From Luteimonas wenzhouensis (GTDB taxonomy: Bacteria > Pseudomonadota > Gammaproteobacteria > Xanthomonadales > Xanthomonadaceae), in assembly GCF_007859305.1 (NCBI RefSeq), contig NZ_VOHE01000008.1:62001-126000 (forward strand): a stretch of 64,000 bases of DNA. The letters run 5' to 3'. The position numbers were made by a program, and so were the translations under genes. Below, piece after piece: positions 37,265-47,708 of this stretch (positions within the stretch are counted from its first letter, which is position 1; every line of letters starts with the position of its first letter). The notes under the pieces are model-generated. The model was not told the DNA's origin. It made no database searches and saw nothing but the letters and a program-made list of their open reading frames with translations.

Positions 37265-38302
37265 TCAGGCCACCAGCCCTTCAGGCAACTGCATGGTGAG
37301 GCAATGCAGGCTGCCGTTCTGCCAGATCAGCGGCCGGCAGGGGATCGGCACGATCTCGCGTCCCGGGAAGGCCTCGCCCAGCACCGCCGCCGCGGCGGCG
37401 TCGGCCGGGTCGCCGTAGGCGGGCATCAGCACCGCGCCGTTGGCGATGAGGAAGTTGGCATAGCTGGCGGCCAGGCGCCGGCCGCCGTCGATCACCGGCC
37501 GCGGCCAGGGCAGGGGGAACAGCCGGTAGGGGCGGTCGTCGGCGGTGCGCAGCGCGGCCAGTTCGGCCGCCATGGCCTGGAGCGGGGCGTGGTGGCTGTC
37601 GGCCGGATCGTCGCAGGCCTGGAACACGATGGCATCGGGTGCGGCGAAGCGGGCGAGGGTGTCGACGTGCGCATCGGTGTCGTCACCCTCCAGGTAGCCG
37701 TGGTCGAGCCACAGCACCCGGTCCTGGTGCAGCCAGTCCGCCAGTTGCCTGCCCAGCTGTTCGCGTTCCGCGTCCGGGTGGCGCTGGTGCAGGCACTGCC
37801 AGGTGGTCAGCAACGTGCCTGCGCCATCGGTCTCGATCGCTCCCCCTTCCAATGAAAAATCAATATGTTGCCGTGAACTGTTGCAGAAAATTCCCATGCC
37901 GTGCAGGCGCTCGACCAGCCGGTCGTCGCGGCTCGCCTCGAACTTGCCGCCCCAGCCGGTGAACCGGAAGTCCAGCAGGCGGAAGCTGTCGCCCTCGCGC
38001 AGGGTGATGGGGCCGGTGTCGCGCAGCCAGGTGTCGTCGTAGGGCACCTCGACGAAGCGCACCCGCGCCATGTCGACGCGGTTGGACGACAGCCGCGCCT
38101 GGGCGTAGCTCTCCACGTCCTCGTCGGCGACGCAGACGATCACGGGCTGGAAGCGGGTGATCGCGGCGACCAGGGCGATGTAGGTGTCTTCGACCTCGCC
38201 CAGGCGCTCGGCCCAGTCGGTGCCGGCGTGGGGCCAGGCGATCAGGATCGCGGACTGCGGCTCCCACTCGGCGGGGAAGCGCGGGGCGGACGTGTCGGGC
38301 AT
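37265..38302 (-). CDS. aguA: Agmatine deiminase
   Basis: AguA converts agmatine to N-carbamoylputrescine, the substrate of the adjacent AguB, giving a complete arginine-decarboxylase-independent end route to putrescine. The 345-aa product has the guanidine-modifying fold elements WEPQSAILIAWPHAGTDW, YDDTWLRDTGPI, FTGWGGKFEAS, IDFSLEGGAIETDG, LDHGYLEGDDTDAHVDTLAR and the catalytic Cys in the closing SLHCLTMQLPEGLVA. Residues 137-154 are encoded by a strikingly AT-ending codon run (37841-37894), unlike the rest of the gene. Confidence 0.96.
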   Translation of the reverse strand: MPDTSAPRFPAEWEPQSAILIAWPHAGTDWAERLGEVEDTYIALVAAITRFQPVIVCVADEDVESYAQARLSSNRVDMARVRFVEVPYDDTWLRDTGPITLREGDSFRLLDFRFTGWGGKFEASRDDRLVERLHGMGIFCNSSRQHIDFSLEGGAIETDGAGTLLTTWQCLHQRHPDAEREQLGRQLADWLHQDRVLWLDHGYLEGDDTDAHVDTLARFAAPDAIVFQACDDPADSHHAPLQAMAAELAALRTADDRPYRLFPLPWPRPVIDGGRRLAASYANFLIANGAVLMPAYGDPADAAAAAVLGEAFPGREIVPIPCRPLIWQNGSLHCLTMQLPEGLVA

Positions 38303-38369
38303 CGGGCGGGCAGGCGGAAACGGGGCCGCGCATTATGCGCGACCCTGTTGCCCGAAGTGGAATGGCGCG

Positions 38370-38699
38370 TCAGCGGATCGCCGGCTTCGGGCCGATCTCC
38401 GAGGGGTCGGCCTGGTTGAGCACGGCGTCGATCACTCGGTCGCGCTCGAAGTACACGGTGAACTGCGGGTACACCCAACGGTTGATGGTGGGCCACTGGC
38501 GCTTCTGGCCACCGCGCGGCTCCAGGCGCTGGGTCGGCGCGCCGAAGCGGGCCTGGACCTGGGCGGCGGTGAGCCCGCGTTCGGGCAGGGTCACGTGGGC
38601 CTTGGCCTGGGCGCGTTCGACCAGCAGGGTATCGGCGGACGCGGCGCCGGCGGCGCACAGCAGTACGGACAGGGCAAGGCTGGGGAACAACAGGCGCAT
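38370..38699 (-). CDS. Small exported protein with BamE/SmpA-like domain
   Basis: A 109-aa protein with a Sec signal peptide (MRLLFPSLALSVLLCAAGAASA) and a small domain: LTAAQVQARFGAPTQRLEPR, QWPTINRWVYPQFTVYFERD, RVIDAVLNQ. The order 'helix + GxP + WxYP + FxxxxV' resembles the two-helix/three-strand BamE/SmpA fold. It lacks a lipobox and is shorter than BamE. It may be a periplasmic assembly or inhibitor protein; the function is unknown. It lies 67 bases upstream of aguA on the same strand. Confidence 0.7.
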   Translation of the reverse strand: MRLLFPSLALSVLLCAAGAASADTLLVERAQAKAHVTLPERGLTAAQVQARFGAPTQRLEPRGGQKRQWPTINRWVYPQFTVYFERDRVIDAVLNQADPSEIGPKPAIR

Positions 38700-38911
38700 G
38701 GTCTGGGCTCCGTCGATGGCCTGGGGCGTGGGCGGCCCCGTGTTTTAGCAGATTCAGGCGCTGGCCGCTGTGCCGGGGTGCCGGAAGCCGGCGTCGGCAT
38801 GTCCTCCGGGGGCGGCGGCGCCTGGTCGCACCGGAAGCGGGGCCTTCGGCGCCGGGCCGATCCGGATGGGCATCCGGGGGACCTGCGGCGCGACGCGGTA
38901 CGTGTCCGCGG

Positions 38912-38945
38912 CAAAAACAAAAGGGGCCGCATCGCTGCGGCCCCT
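38912..38945 (-). terminator. Intrinsic terminator of rpmJ paralogue
   Basis: A ten-base perfect stem AGGGGCCGCA/TGCGGCCCCT with a TCGC-type loop, followed on the minus strand by TTTTGTTTTTG. It is the strongest factor-independent terminator in the window. The remainder of the 294-base gap 38700-38993 shows no gene. Confidence 0.9.
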
Positions 38946-38993
38946 CCGGATACTGCCCGATGCCCGTCCGGCGCGGACCGGAGGGCGCTGCGC

Positions 38994-39119
38994 TCAGCGC
39001 TGGCGCGCCTTGAAACGCGGGTTGGACTTGCAGATCACGAAGACCTTGCCACGGCGACGGACGACCTTGCAGTCGCGGTGGCGGGCCTTCGCCGACTTCA
39101 GGGAGGACAGGACCTTCAT
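38994..39119 (-). CDS. ykgO: 50S ribosomal protein L36, YkgO-type paralogue
   Basis: A 41-aa L36 protein: [41 protein letters not shown]. It matches the longer second form of L36 (YkgO, 'type B'), which has only Cys17 and Cys30-like residues and not the four-ligand zinc site of canonical 38-aa RpmJ. Such forms are often the only L36 in Xanthomonadaceae or replace the zinc form under zinc limitation. It is transcribed alone with its own strong terminator. No Zur-type operator was recognised. Confidence 0.93.
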   Translation of the reverse strand: MKVLSSLKSAKARHRDCKVVRRRGKVFVICKSNPRFKARQR

Positions 39120-39287
39120 GACGGAAACCTCTGGGAAACCGGTTGGATGCGGCGGGAAAAATGAAGCCGCGCATTATACCGGGCGCAGGGCGTCGCCTTC
39201 AAGCGGACCTTCGGCCCCGCCCGCCGCCTCGCCCGGGATGGGGTGTTGAAGGATAATCGCGGCCCCCCGGCGCCGGCAGAGATCCCC

Positions 39288-39959
39288 ATGGCAGACCCCG
39301 TTCCCGTGCTGACCATCGACGGCCCGTCGGGCTCGGGCAAGGGGACGGTGAGCCGCCTGGCGGCCGCACGGCTGGGCTGGCACTACCTCGATTCGGGCGC
39401 GCTGTACCGCGCGGTCGGCGCGGCGGCGGCCAGGGCCGGCCTCGATCTGGCCGATGTCGAAGCCCTGGCCCGGCTCACCCGGGACACCCGGATCGAGTTC
39501 CGCGAGGATCCCGACGGCGAGTTGCGGGTGCTGGTGGACGGCGAGGACGCCACCGACGCACTGCGCACCGAGGAGGCCGGGGCGGCGGCCTCGACGATCG
39601 CCGCGATCCCGGAAGTCCGGGAAGCCCTGAAGGACCGCCAGCGCGGTTTCCGGCGCCCGCCGGGGCTGGTGGCCGACGGGCGCGACATGGGCACGGTGAT
39701 CTTCCCGGACGCCCCGTTCAAGGTCTTCCTGACCGCCAGCGCCGGCGAGCGCGCCGAAAGGCGCTATAAACAGTTGAAGGGCAAGGGGGTTTCGGTCACA
39801 ATGGACGGTCTGCTGCGCGAGATCCTCGCGCGCGACGCCCGCGACGCCGATCGCGCGGTGGCGCCGTTGCGGCCGGCCCCGGGGGCCGTCCACATCGATA
39901 CCACCGGCCTCGGCATCGACGAGGTGGTCGAGCGCGTCCTGGCCGTCGTGGCGTCCTGA
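39288..39959 (+). CDS. cmk: Cytidylate kinase
   Basis: Cmk phosphorylates CMP and dCMP. The 223-aa product from ATG 39288 has the P-loop [42 protein letters not shown] (CMP-binding), [20 protein letters not shown] (LID region) and [21 protein letters not shown] end. A GATAAT element (39252-39257) lies 30 bases before the ATG. It is followed after 236 bases by rpsA, the conserved cmk-rpsA-ihfB order. Confidence 0.95.
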   Translation: MADPVPVLTIDGPSGSGKGTVSRLAAARLGWHYLDSGALYRAVGAAAARAGLDLADVEALARLTRDTRIEFREDPDGELRVLVDGEDATDALRTEEAGAAASTIAAIPEVREALKDRQRGFRRPPGLVADGRDMGTVIFPDAPFKVFLTASAGERAERRYKQLKGKGVSVTMDGLLREILARDARDADRAVAPLRPAPGAVHIDTTGLGIDEVVERVLAVVAS

Positions 39960-40056
39960 CCGCAGGCGCGAGCGCCCGCGGCCGCACCGGCCCGCCGCCC
40001 TGGCGCGCCGGCGGGCGCCGGCCGGGATCCGGGGTCGGACAAGGCAGACAACGGCC

Positions 40057-40078
40057 CCGCGCGGGAGTTCCCGCGCGG
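40057..40078 (+). terminator. Hairpin between cmk and rpsA
   Basis: A nine-base stem CCGCGCGGG/CCCGCGCGG with an AGTT loop, followed by ATTTCAATCC. It could terminate cmk transcription weakly or form part of the rpsA leader. The rpsA start has no recognisable Shine-Dalgarno (AACCGAGTAAACCAA before ATG), as in other rpsA genes whose leader structure and S1 autoregulation replace it. Confidence 0.4.
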
Positions 40079-40195
40079 ATTTCAATCCACCACAACACTC
40101 ACGGCCATACGCAATCCCGCGCAGGTCGACAAACGGGTGGACCGCGGCGCCCGCGCCATGGACACGCGGTCTGTGTCATCAACCGAGTAAACCAA

Positions 40196-41884
<1,689 letters not shown>

Positions 41885-41942
41885 GTGCGACGGCGGCTTC
41901 GGCCGCCTGCGTCCGGCCCCGCGCGGCCGGGCGCCTTGACCG

Positions 41943-41971
41943 GGGGGCGGCCCGCGTGGCGGGCCGCCCCC
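41943..41971 (+). terminator. GC-rich hairpin after rpsA
   Basis: A 13-base perfect stem GGGGGCGGCCCGC/GCGGGCCGCCCCC with a three-base loop lies between rpsA and ihfB. There is no U tract, so it may attenuate rather than stop transcription into ihfB, or stabilise the rpsA 3' end. Confidence 0.5.
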
Positions 41972-41993
41972 AGCTTCCACGGGCGTGTCGAAG

Positions 41994-42296
41994 ATGACCA
42001 AATCGGAACTGATCGAGATCCTCACCCAGCGCCAGGCGCACCTGAAGGCCGACGACGTCGACCTTGCGGTCAAATCGCTGCTGGAGATGATGGCGGCCTC
42101 GCTCGCCCGCGGCGACCGCATCGAGATCCGCGGTTTCGGCAGTTTTTCGCTGCACTTCCGGCCCCCGCGCACGGGCCGCAACCCCAAGACCGGCGAAGCG
42201 GTGGCGCTGCCGGGCAAGTACGTCCCCCATTTCAAGCCGGGCAAGGACCTGCGCGAGCGGGTCACCGACGTGATCCCGCTGCCCGCGGAGGACTAG
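41994..42296 (+). CDS. ihfB: Integration host factor subunit beta
   Basis: IhfB pairs with IhfA to bend DNA sharply at specific sites. The 100-aa product from ATG 41994 begins [20 protein letters not shown] and has [20 protein letters not shown] with the intercalating Pro arm ([10 protein letters not shown]) and [16 protein letters not shown]. The GTG three codons earlier is less likely. It follows rpsA as in most gammaproteobacteria. Confidence 0.97.
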   Translation: MTKSELIEILTQRQAHLKADDVDLAVKSLLEMMAASLARGDRIEIRGFGSFSLHFRPPRTGRNPKTGEAVALPGKYVPHFKPGKDLRERVTDVIPLPAED

Positions 42297-42312
42297 GCCG
42301 CAGGCCCCGCGC

Positions 42313-42585
42313 ATGCGGCTGCTCCGGATCCTCGTCGCCGTGCTGTCCGTGGCGCTCGGCGCCGCAGTGGGCGCGCTCAACCGGCAGCCGGTGGTCCTGG
42401 ACCTGGGGTTCACCGCGATCCACGGCGGCCTTGGCGTGCTGCTGCTGGCGGCGTTGCTGCTGGGCGCGCTATGGGGCGGGCTGGTGCTGGCGATCGGCGT
42501 GGTGCTGCCGTTGCGGCGCAGGCTCGGGAATGGACAATCCGCGGACCGGCACGCGCCACGTGCCGCCCAAGACACGGGAGTCTGA
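42313..42585 (+). CDS. lapA: LapA-domain inner-membrane protein
   Basis: A 90-aa protein with two membrane helices (LLRILVAVLSVALGAAVGAL; LGVLLLAALLLGALWGGLVL) separated by the conserved NRQPVVLDLGF stretch of the LapA (DUF1049) family. LapA works with LapB in lipopolysaccharide assembly and control of LpxC turnover. It is three bases before lapB and follows ihfB, the conserved order. Confidence 0.9.
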   Translation: MRLLRILVAVLSVALGAAVGALNRQPVVLDLGFTAIHGGLGVLLLAALLLGALWGGLVLAIGVVLPLRRRLGNGQSADRHAPRAAQDTGV

Positions 42586-42588
42586 GCC

Positions 42589-43767
42589 ATGGCATTCGTC
42601 AGCGAGTGGTTCTGGTTCTTCCTGCTGCTGCCCCTGGCCGCGCTGAGCGGCTGGGTGGTGGGCCGGCGGGGAGGCGAGCGCCACAGCGATACCCAGGTCA
42701 GCCGGTTGTCCACCACCTACTTCCGGGGCCTGAACTACCTGCTCGACGAACAGCCGGACAAGGCGATCGAGCTGTTCCTGCACATCGCCGAGCTGGACAA
42801 GGAAACCTTCGAGACCCAGCTGGCCTTGGGCCACCTGTTCCGCCGTCGCGGCGAGGTCGACCGCGCCATCCGTCTGCACCAGGGTCTGGCCCAGCGCCCG
42901 GACCTGAGCGACCCGCAGAAGGTCCAGGCGCTGCTGGCGCTGGGCGAGGACTACATGAAGGCCGGCCTGCTCGACCGTGCGGAGGTCGTGTTCACCGACC
43001 TGGCGCGGATCGACCAGCGCGCCCCGCAGGCGCTCAAGCACCTGATCGGCATCTACCAGGCCGAGCGCGACTGGGCCAAGGCGATCGAGAACGCGACCCG
43101 CTACGAGGCCGCCACCGGCGAGCCGATGGGCAAGCTCATCGCCCACTTCGAATGCGAGCTGGCCGAACGCGAGCGCCTGGCCGGGAATGCGGAGGCGGCG
43201 CGGGCCGCGGTGGCGCGCGCCTACGCGGCCGATGCGACGTCGGTGCGCGCCGGCATCCTCGAGGGGCGGCTGGAAACCGACGCCGGCAACGACGCCGGCG
43301 CGATCCGCGCCTATGAACGCGCCGCGCGCCACGACACCGACTTCCTGCCCGAGGTGCTTCCGGCCCTGCTGGCCGCCTACGACCGGGTTGGCGACGCGGC
43401 CGGCGCGCGCAAGTTCCTGGCCGAGATGAGCGAACACTACCGCGGCATCGCGCCGGTGCTGGCGCTGACCCGGCTGGTCGAGGCGCAGGACGGCGTGCAT
43501 GCCGCGCGCGCCTACCTGGCACAGCAGCTCAAGGACCGGCCCTCGGTCCGCGGCGAAGCGGCCCTGATCGATCTCACCCTGGCCGAGAACACCGACCTGT
43601 CGGCGACGCTGCAGGACTTGCGCCTGATCACCGAGCAACTGCTGGTGCGCAATCCCAGCTACCGCTGCAATCGCTGCGGTTTCGGCGCCCGCAGCCACCA
43701 CTGGCAGTGCCCGAGCTGCAAGGAGTGGGGCACGATCAAGCCCCTGCTCAACTACGCCGTCGTCTGA
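42589..43767 (+). CDS. lapB: Lipopolysaccharide assembly protein B
   Basis: LapB (YciM) is a membrane-tethered TPR protein that presents LpxC to FtsH and coordinates LPS assembly. The 392-aa product has an N-terminal membrane helix (SEWFWFFLLLPLAALSGWVV), TPR repeats along about 65-340 (YFRGLNYLLDEQPDKAIELF; GEVDRAIRLHQGL ...) and a C-terminal rubredoxin-type metal-binding module, CNRCGF...WQCPSCKEWG. The stop shares bases with the ATG of the next gene (TGATG), so translation is coupled. Confidence 0.96.
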   Translation: MAFVSEWFWFFLLLPLAALSGWVVGRRGGERHSDTQVSRLSTTYFRGLNYLLDEQPDKAIELFLHIAELDKETFETQLALGHLFRRRGEVDRAIRLHQGLAQRPDLSDPQKVQALLALGEDYMKAGLLDRAEVVFTDLARIDQRAPQALKHLIGIYQAERDWAKAIENATRYEAATGEPMGKLIAHFECELAERERLAGNAEAARAAVARAYAADATSVRAGILEGRLETDAGNDAGAIRAYERAARHDTDFLPEVLPALLAAYDRVGDAAGARKFLAEMSEHYRGIAPVLALTRLVEAQDGVHAARAYLAQQLKDRPSVRGEAALIDLTLAENTDLSATLQDLRLITEQLLVRNPSYRCNRCGFGARSHHWQCPSCKEWGTIKPLLNYAVV

Positions 43768-44789
43768 TGGCGCCTGCCGCACAGGCCCTGGCATGGATGC
43801 TGGCGGGGACCGTGCTCGGTGCGGTCGTCACGGCGCTTGCCCGTGCCTATGCGTTGCGGCGCCGGCTGGTCGACCTTCCTGGCGAGCGTCGCAGCCACCA
43901 GGCGGCGACGCCGCGTGGTGGTGGGGTGTCGATCGTGCTGGTGCTGCTGGCCGCCGGCGGGATCCTGGCCGTGGTCGCGCCCGGGGAACGGCCCGCATGC
44001 CTGCTGGCCGGCGCCGGCCTGCTGCTGGTCGCCGGCATCGGCTGGCTCGACGACCACCGGCCGCTGCCGGCGTGGCCGCGCCTGTGCGTGCACGCGCTCT
44101 CGGCCGCCCTGCTCGCTGCGGCGGCGTGGTCGCGGGGCGGGGACGCGCTTGACGTGTCGGTGGCCTTCGCCTCGGCCCTGGTGCTGGTCAACGTCTGGAA
44201 CTTCATGGACGGCATCGACGGCATCGCTGCGATGCAGGCCCTGGTGGTGGCGGTGGCATGGGCGATGCTCGCGGGGGCGGGGCCGGTGTGGTGGCTGGGC
44301 CTGGCGCTGGCCGCAGGGGCGCTCGGTTTCCTGCCGTTCAACTTCCCGCGGGCCCGGATCTTCCTCGGGGACGTGGGCAGCGGTGCGCTGGGATACGGCC
44401 TGGCGATGCTGTTCACCGTCGGTTCGCAAGGAGGGGGACCGGTCGCACGGGTGCTGTGGGTTCTGCCACTCCTGCCGTTCCTCGTTGACGCGTCTTTGAC
44501 GCTTGCTTTGCGCATCTTGGCGGGTGAGGCGTGGTGGCGTCCGCACGTCCGGCATGCCTACCAGGTCTGGGCCCGTACATTGGGCTCCCACGTCCCGGTC
44601 ACGCTCGCGTATGCCGCCGCCGCGGTGCTTGCTTCGATGCTCATGTTTCTTGTGCGTTCAGGCACTTCGGTCATTATCATCGCGGCCTGCTCGACGTTCC
44701 TAGCGGTGGGTGCGCTGGCGTGGAACAGGCTCCGCGGCGCGTCGCCCGTGGATGGTTCGACGGACGAGCTCGGTAGAAGGAACCGCTGA
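43767..44789 (+). CDS. WecA/WbpL-type polyprenyl-phosphate sugar-1-phosphate transferase
   Basis: A 340-aa MraY/WecA-family membrane enzyme that transfers a sugar-1-phosphate to undecaprenyl phosphate and so starts O-antigen or other glycan synthesis. It has about eleven membrane helices and the family motifs RSHQAATPRGGG, IGWLDDHRPLP, NVWNFMDGIDGIAAM (Mg-binding Asp residues), FPRARIFLGDVGSGALGYGL and RPHVRHAYQVW (the His loop). The last 90 codons are noticeably less GC-biased than the rest. It is coupled to lapB and followed by a nucleotide-sugar dehydratase and galU, so it belongs to a surface polysaccharide unit. Confidence 0.88.
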   Translation: MAPAAQALAWMLAGTVLGAVVTALARAYALRRRLVDLPGERRSHQAATPRGGGVSIVLVLLAAGGILAVVAPGERPACLLAGAGLLLVAGIGWLDDHRPLPAWPRLCVHALSAALLAAAAWSRGGDALDVSVAFASALVLVNVWNFMDGIDGIAAMQALVVAVAWAMLAGAGPVWWLGLALAAGALGFLPFNFPRARIFLGDVGSGALGYGLAMLFTVGSQGGGPVARVLWVLPLLPFLVDASLTLALRILAGEAWWRPHVRHAYQVWARTLGSHVPVTLAYAAAAVLASMLMFLVRSGTSVIIIAACSTFLAVGALAWNRLRGASPVDGSTDELGRRNR

Positions 44790-44791
44790 AC

Positions 44792-46711
44792 ATGCTCAAC
44801 TGGAAGGATCGGGTCAGCATGGCGACGCCGCGAATGGCAATCGTCGCGCACGACCTGTTCATGGTCTGGCTGAGCTGGACTGCGCTTCATCATTTCCGCC
44901 ACGCGATGCAGCCGGGCGTGCCGTTCCCGTCGCTGGCCACCGCCGAGATCCTGCTGGTGCTGGCCGCGCAGGGCGCGGTGTTCTGGCAGGTGGGCCTGTA
45001 CCGCGGCGTCTGGCGGTTCGCGAGCCTGCCCGACCTGGTCAACATCCTGAAGGCGGCGATGGTCGGCCTGCTGGCGATCATGCTGGTGCTGTTCGTCTTC
45101 AACCGCCGGCTCGACCAGGTGCCGCGCTCGGTGCTGCTGCTGTACCCGTTGCTGCTCACCGCGCTGCTGGGCATGCCCCGGCTGGTCTACAGGGCGTGGA
45201 AGGACCACCAGATCGCGCGCACCGACAAGGCCGCGCTGCGGGTGCTGATCCTGGGCGCGGGGCGGGCCGGCGAAACCCTGGTGCGCGACCTGCGCAGGAC
45301 CGGGGCGTATGTCCCGGTCGGCTTCCTGGACGATGCGGCCAAGCTGCGCGGCAGCCGGCTGCAGGGCGTACCGGTGCTGGGGCGGGTCGAGGACGTGGCC
45401 CGGATCGCGCCGGAGACGGCGGCCCAACTGCTGGTGATCGCAATGCCCTCGGTGGACGCGGCCACGATGCGCCGCGTGGTGGCCGCCTGCGAACGCACCG
45501 GGCTTCCGTTCCGCATGGTGCCGCGGCTCGACGACATGCTCGAAGGGCGTTCGCTGCCGGGCGAACTCAAGGAGGTGGCGATCGAGGACCTGCTCGGCCG
45601 CAAGCCGGTCACGCCGGACTGGAAGGCGATCCGCGCATGGCTCGGCGGCCGCAGCGTGCTGGTGACCGGCGCCGGCGGTTCCATCGGCGCCGAGCTGTGC
45701 CGGCAGTGCGCCCGGCACGGGGCGTCGACGATCGCGCTGGTCGAGATCGACGAACTGGCGCTGATCAAGACCGAGTCGGAACTGCGGCGCGACTTCCCGC
45801 AGATCCGCTGCGTGCCGGTGCTCGGCGACTGCGGCGATCCGGCGGTGATCCGCCATGCGCTGCGCCTGTCCAGCCCCGACGCGGTGTTCCATGCCGCGGC
45901 CTACAAGCAGGTCCCGGTGCTGGAAGGGCAGCTGCGCGAAGCGGTGCGCAACAACGTGCTGGCCACCGAGGTGGTGGCGCGCGAGGCGCGCGCGGCCCGG
46001 GTCGGCACCTTCGTGCTGATCTCCACCGACAAGGCGGTCGATCCGGTCAACGTGCTCGGCGCGTCCAAGCGCCTGGCCGAGATGGTGTGCCAGTCGATGG
46101 CCCAGACCGACGGCACCCATTTCGTAACCGTGCGCTTCGGCAACGTGCTCGATTCGGCCGGCAGCGTCGTGCCGCTGTTCCGCGAACAGATCCGCAGCGG
46201 CGGGCCGGTGACCGTGACCCATCCGGAGGTCACGCGCTACTTCATGACCATCCCCGAGGCCTGCCAGCTGATCATGCAGTCGGTGGCGATCGGCGCGCGC
46301 GAGGCGGTGTACACGCTGGACATGGGCGAGCCGGTACCGATCCGGCTGCTGGCCGAGCAGATGATCCGGCTGGCGGGCAAGCAGCCCGAGCGCGACATCG
46401 CGATCGTCTACACCGGGCTGCGGCCCGGGGAGAAACTCCACGAAACCTTGTTCCACGCCGACGAACGGTACCGTCCGACGGTGCACCCGAAGATCCTCCA
46501 GGCCGAGGCCCGTTCGGTGTCCGCGGAGAAGCTCCAGCCGGCGCTCGCGCGCATGCGCGAGGCGGTGGCCGCATTCGATACCGAGGAGCTTGCGCGCCTG
46601 CTGCGCGAGACGCTCCCCGAATTCCGTCCCGGCAACGCGGATGCGGAGGCCGAGCGCGAGGACACGGGCACCGTCGTCGCATTCCCCGCACGACAGGCTA
46701 GAAAGACATGA
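44792..46711 (+). CDS. WbpM/CapD-type UDP-sugar 4,6-dehydratase
   Basis: A 639-aa long-form nucleotide-sugar dehydratase that makes 4-keto-6-deoxy sugars (UDP-GlcNAc to the QuiNAc/FucNAc branch in WbpM). It has four N-terminal membrane helices (about 15-130), a first Rossmann domain (VLILGAGRAGETLVRDLR), and the catalytic Rossmann domain. The latter has VLVTGAGGSIGAELCRQCA, FHAAAYKQVPVLEG, STDKAVDPVNVLGASKRLAE (the Tyr of the SDR YxxxK motif is replaced, as in the family) and RFGNVLDSAGSVVPLF. YTGLRPGEKLHETLFH is near the C terminus. It overlaps galU by four bases. Confidence 0.92.
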   Translation: MLNWKDRVSMATPRMAIVAHDLFMVWLSWTALHHFRHAMQPGVPFPSLATAEILLVLAAQGAVFWQVGLYRGVWRFASLPDLVNILKAAMVGLLAIMLVLFVFNRRLDQVPRSVLLLYPLLLTALLGMPRLVYRAWKDHQIARTDKAALRVLILGAGRAGETLVRDLRRTGAYVPVGFLDDAAKLRGSRLQGVPVLGRVEDVARIAPETAAQLLVIAMPSVDAATMRRVVAACERTGLPFRMVPRLDDMLEGRSLPGELKEVAIEDLLGRKPVTPDWKAIRAWLGGRSVLVTGAGGSIGAELCRQCARHGASTIALVEIDELALIKTESELRRDFPQIRCVPVLGDCGDPAVIRHALRLSSPDAVFHAAAYKQVPVLEGQLREAVRNNVLATEVVAREARAARVGTFVLISTDKAVDPVNVLGASKRLAEMVCQSMAQTDGTHFVTVRFGNVLDSAGSVVPLFREQIRSGGPVTVTHPEVTRYFMTIPEACQLIMQSVAIGAREAVYTLDMGEPVPIRLLAEQMIRLAGKQPERDIAIVYTGLRPGEKLHETLFHADERYRPTVHPKILQAEARSVSAEKLQPALARMREAVAAFDTEELARLLRETLPEFRPGNADAEAEREDTGTVVAFPARQARKT

Positions 46712-47610
46712 CCCGACGCATCCGAAAAGCGGTGTTCCCGGTCGCTGGACTGGGAACACGGTTCCTCCCTGCCACGAAAACCGTTCCCAAGGAGATGCTG
46801 CCGATCGTCGACCGCCCGCTGATCCAGTACGCGGTGGACGAGGCGATCGAGGCCGGCTGCGACACCCTGGTGTTCGTGACCAACCGCTACAAGCACGCGG
46901 TGGCCGACTACTTCGACAAGGCCTACGAACTCGAGCAGAAGCTCGAGAAGGCCGGCAAGCACGAGCAGCTCGAGCTGGTGCGCAACGTGTTGCCCGAAGG
47001 CGTCCGTGCCGTGTTCGTCACCCAGGCCGAGGCCCTGGGCCTGGGCCATGCCGTGCTGTGCGCGAAGCCGGTGGTGGGCGACGAGCCGTTCGCGGTGCTG
47101 CTGCCCGACGACCTGATCTGGAACCGCAACGGCCCGGGCGCGCTCAAGCAGATGGCCGACCACGCCGAGGCCCACGGCGTCGGCGCGATCGCGGTGCAGG
47201 ACGTGCCGCGCGAGCAGACCGGCAGCTACGGCATCGTCGAGACCGGGGACTTCCGCGACCGCAGCGGTGCGATCCGGCGCATGGTCGAGAAGCCAAGGCC
47301 CGAGGAGGCGCCGAGCACCCTGGCAGTGGTCGGCCGCTACATCCTGCCCGGGGCGATCTTTGACCATCTGGAGAAGACCGGCCGCGGCGCCGGCGGGGAG
47401 ATCCAGCTCACCGACGCCATCGCCAGCCTGCTGGGCGAGCAGCAGATCGACGCCTACCGCTTCCGCGGCACGCGCTTCGACTGCGGTACCCACATTGGCC
47501 TGGTCGAGGCGACGATCCGCTTCGCGCTCGACCACGAGAAGCTCAGCGAAGCCGCCAGCGAGGCCATGGCCAGCGCACTGCGCGAACTGGGCGTGACCGA
47601 CATCAGCTGA
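46708..47610 (+). CDS. galU: UTP-glucose-1-phosphate uridylyltransferase
   Basis: GalU makes UDP-glucose for LPS core, exopolysaccharide and trehalose synthesis. The 300-aa product begins MTRRIRKAVFPVAGLGTRFL and has PATKTVPKEMLPIVDRPLIQ (nucleotide-binding signature), VFVTQAEALGLGHAVLCAKP, VLLPDDLIW (metal-binding Asp) and RFDCGTHIGLVEATIRFAL. ATGA overlap with the dehydratase. It ends the polysaccharide unit. Confidence 0.96.
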   Translation: MTRRIRKAVFPVAGLGTRFLPATKTVPKEMLPIVDRPLIQYAVDEAIEAGCDTLVFVTNRYKHAVADYFDKAYELEQKLEKAGKHEQLELVRNVLPEGVRAVFVTQAEALGLGHAVLCAKPVVGDEPFAVLLPDDLIWNRNGPGALKQMADHAEAHGVGAIAVQDVPREQTGSYGIVETGDFRDRSGAIRRMVEKPRPEEAPSTLAVVGRYILPGAIFDHLEKTGRGAGGEIQLTDAIASLLGEQQIDAYRFRGTRFDCGTHIGLVEATIRFALDHEKLSEAASEAMASALRELGVTDIS

Positions 47611-47708
47611 GCCGACCGCCCACGGGCGCGGGATGCGTGTAGGATGGTGCGCAGAGCGGGGCGAGGGGACGGATCCCCGTGGCGATGCGTCGACAGGGAT
47701 GGTGACGG

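Noticed and set aside
43767-47610. A full O-antigen cluster
   Set aside because: Only the initiating transferase, a dehydratase and galU are present; no glycosyltransferase series, Wzx or Wzy.
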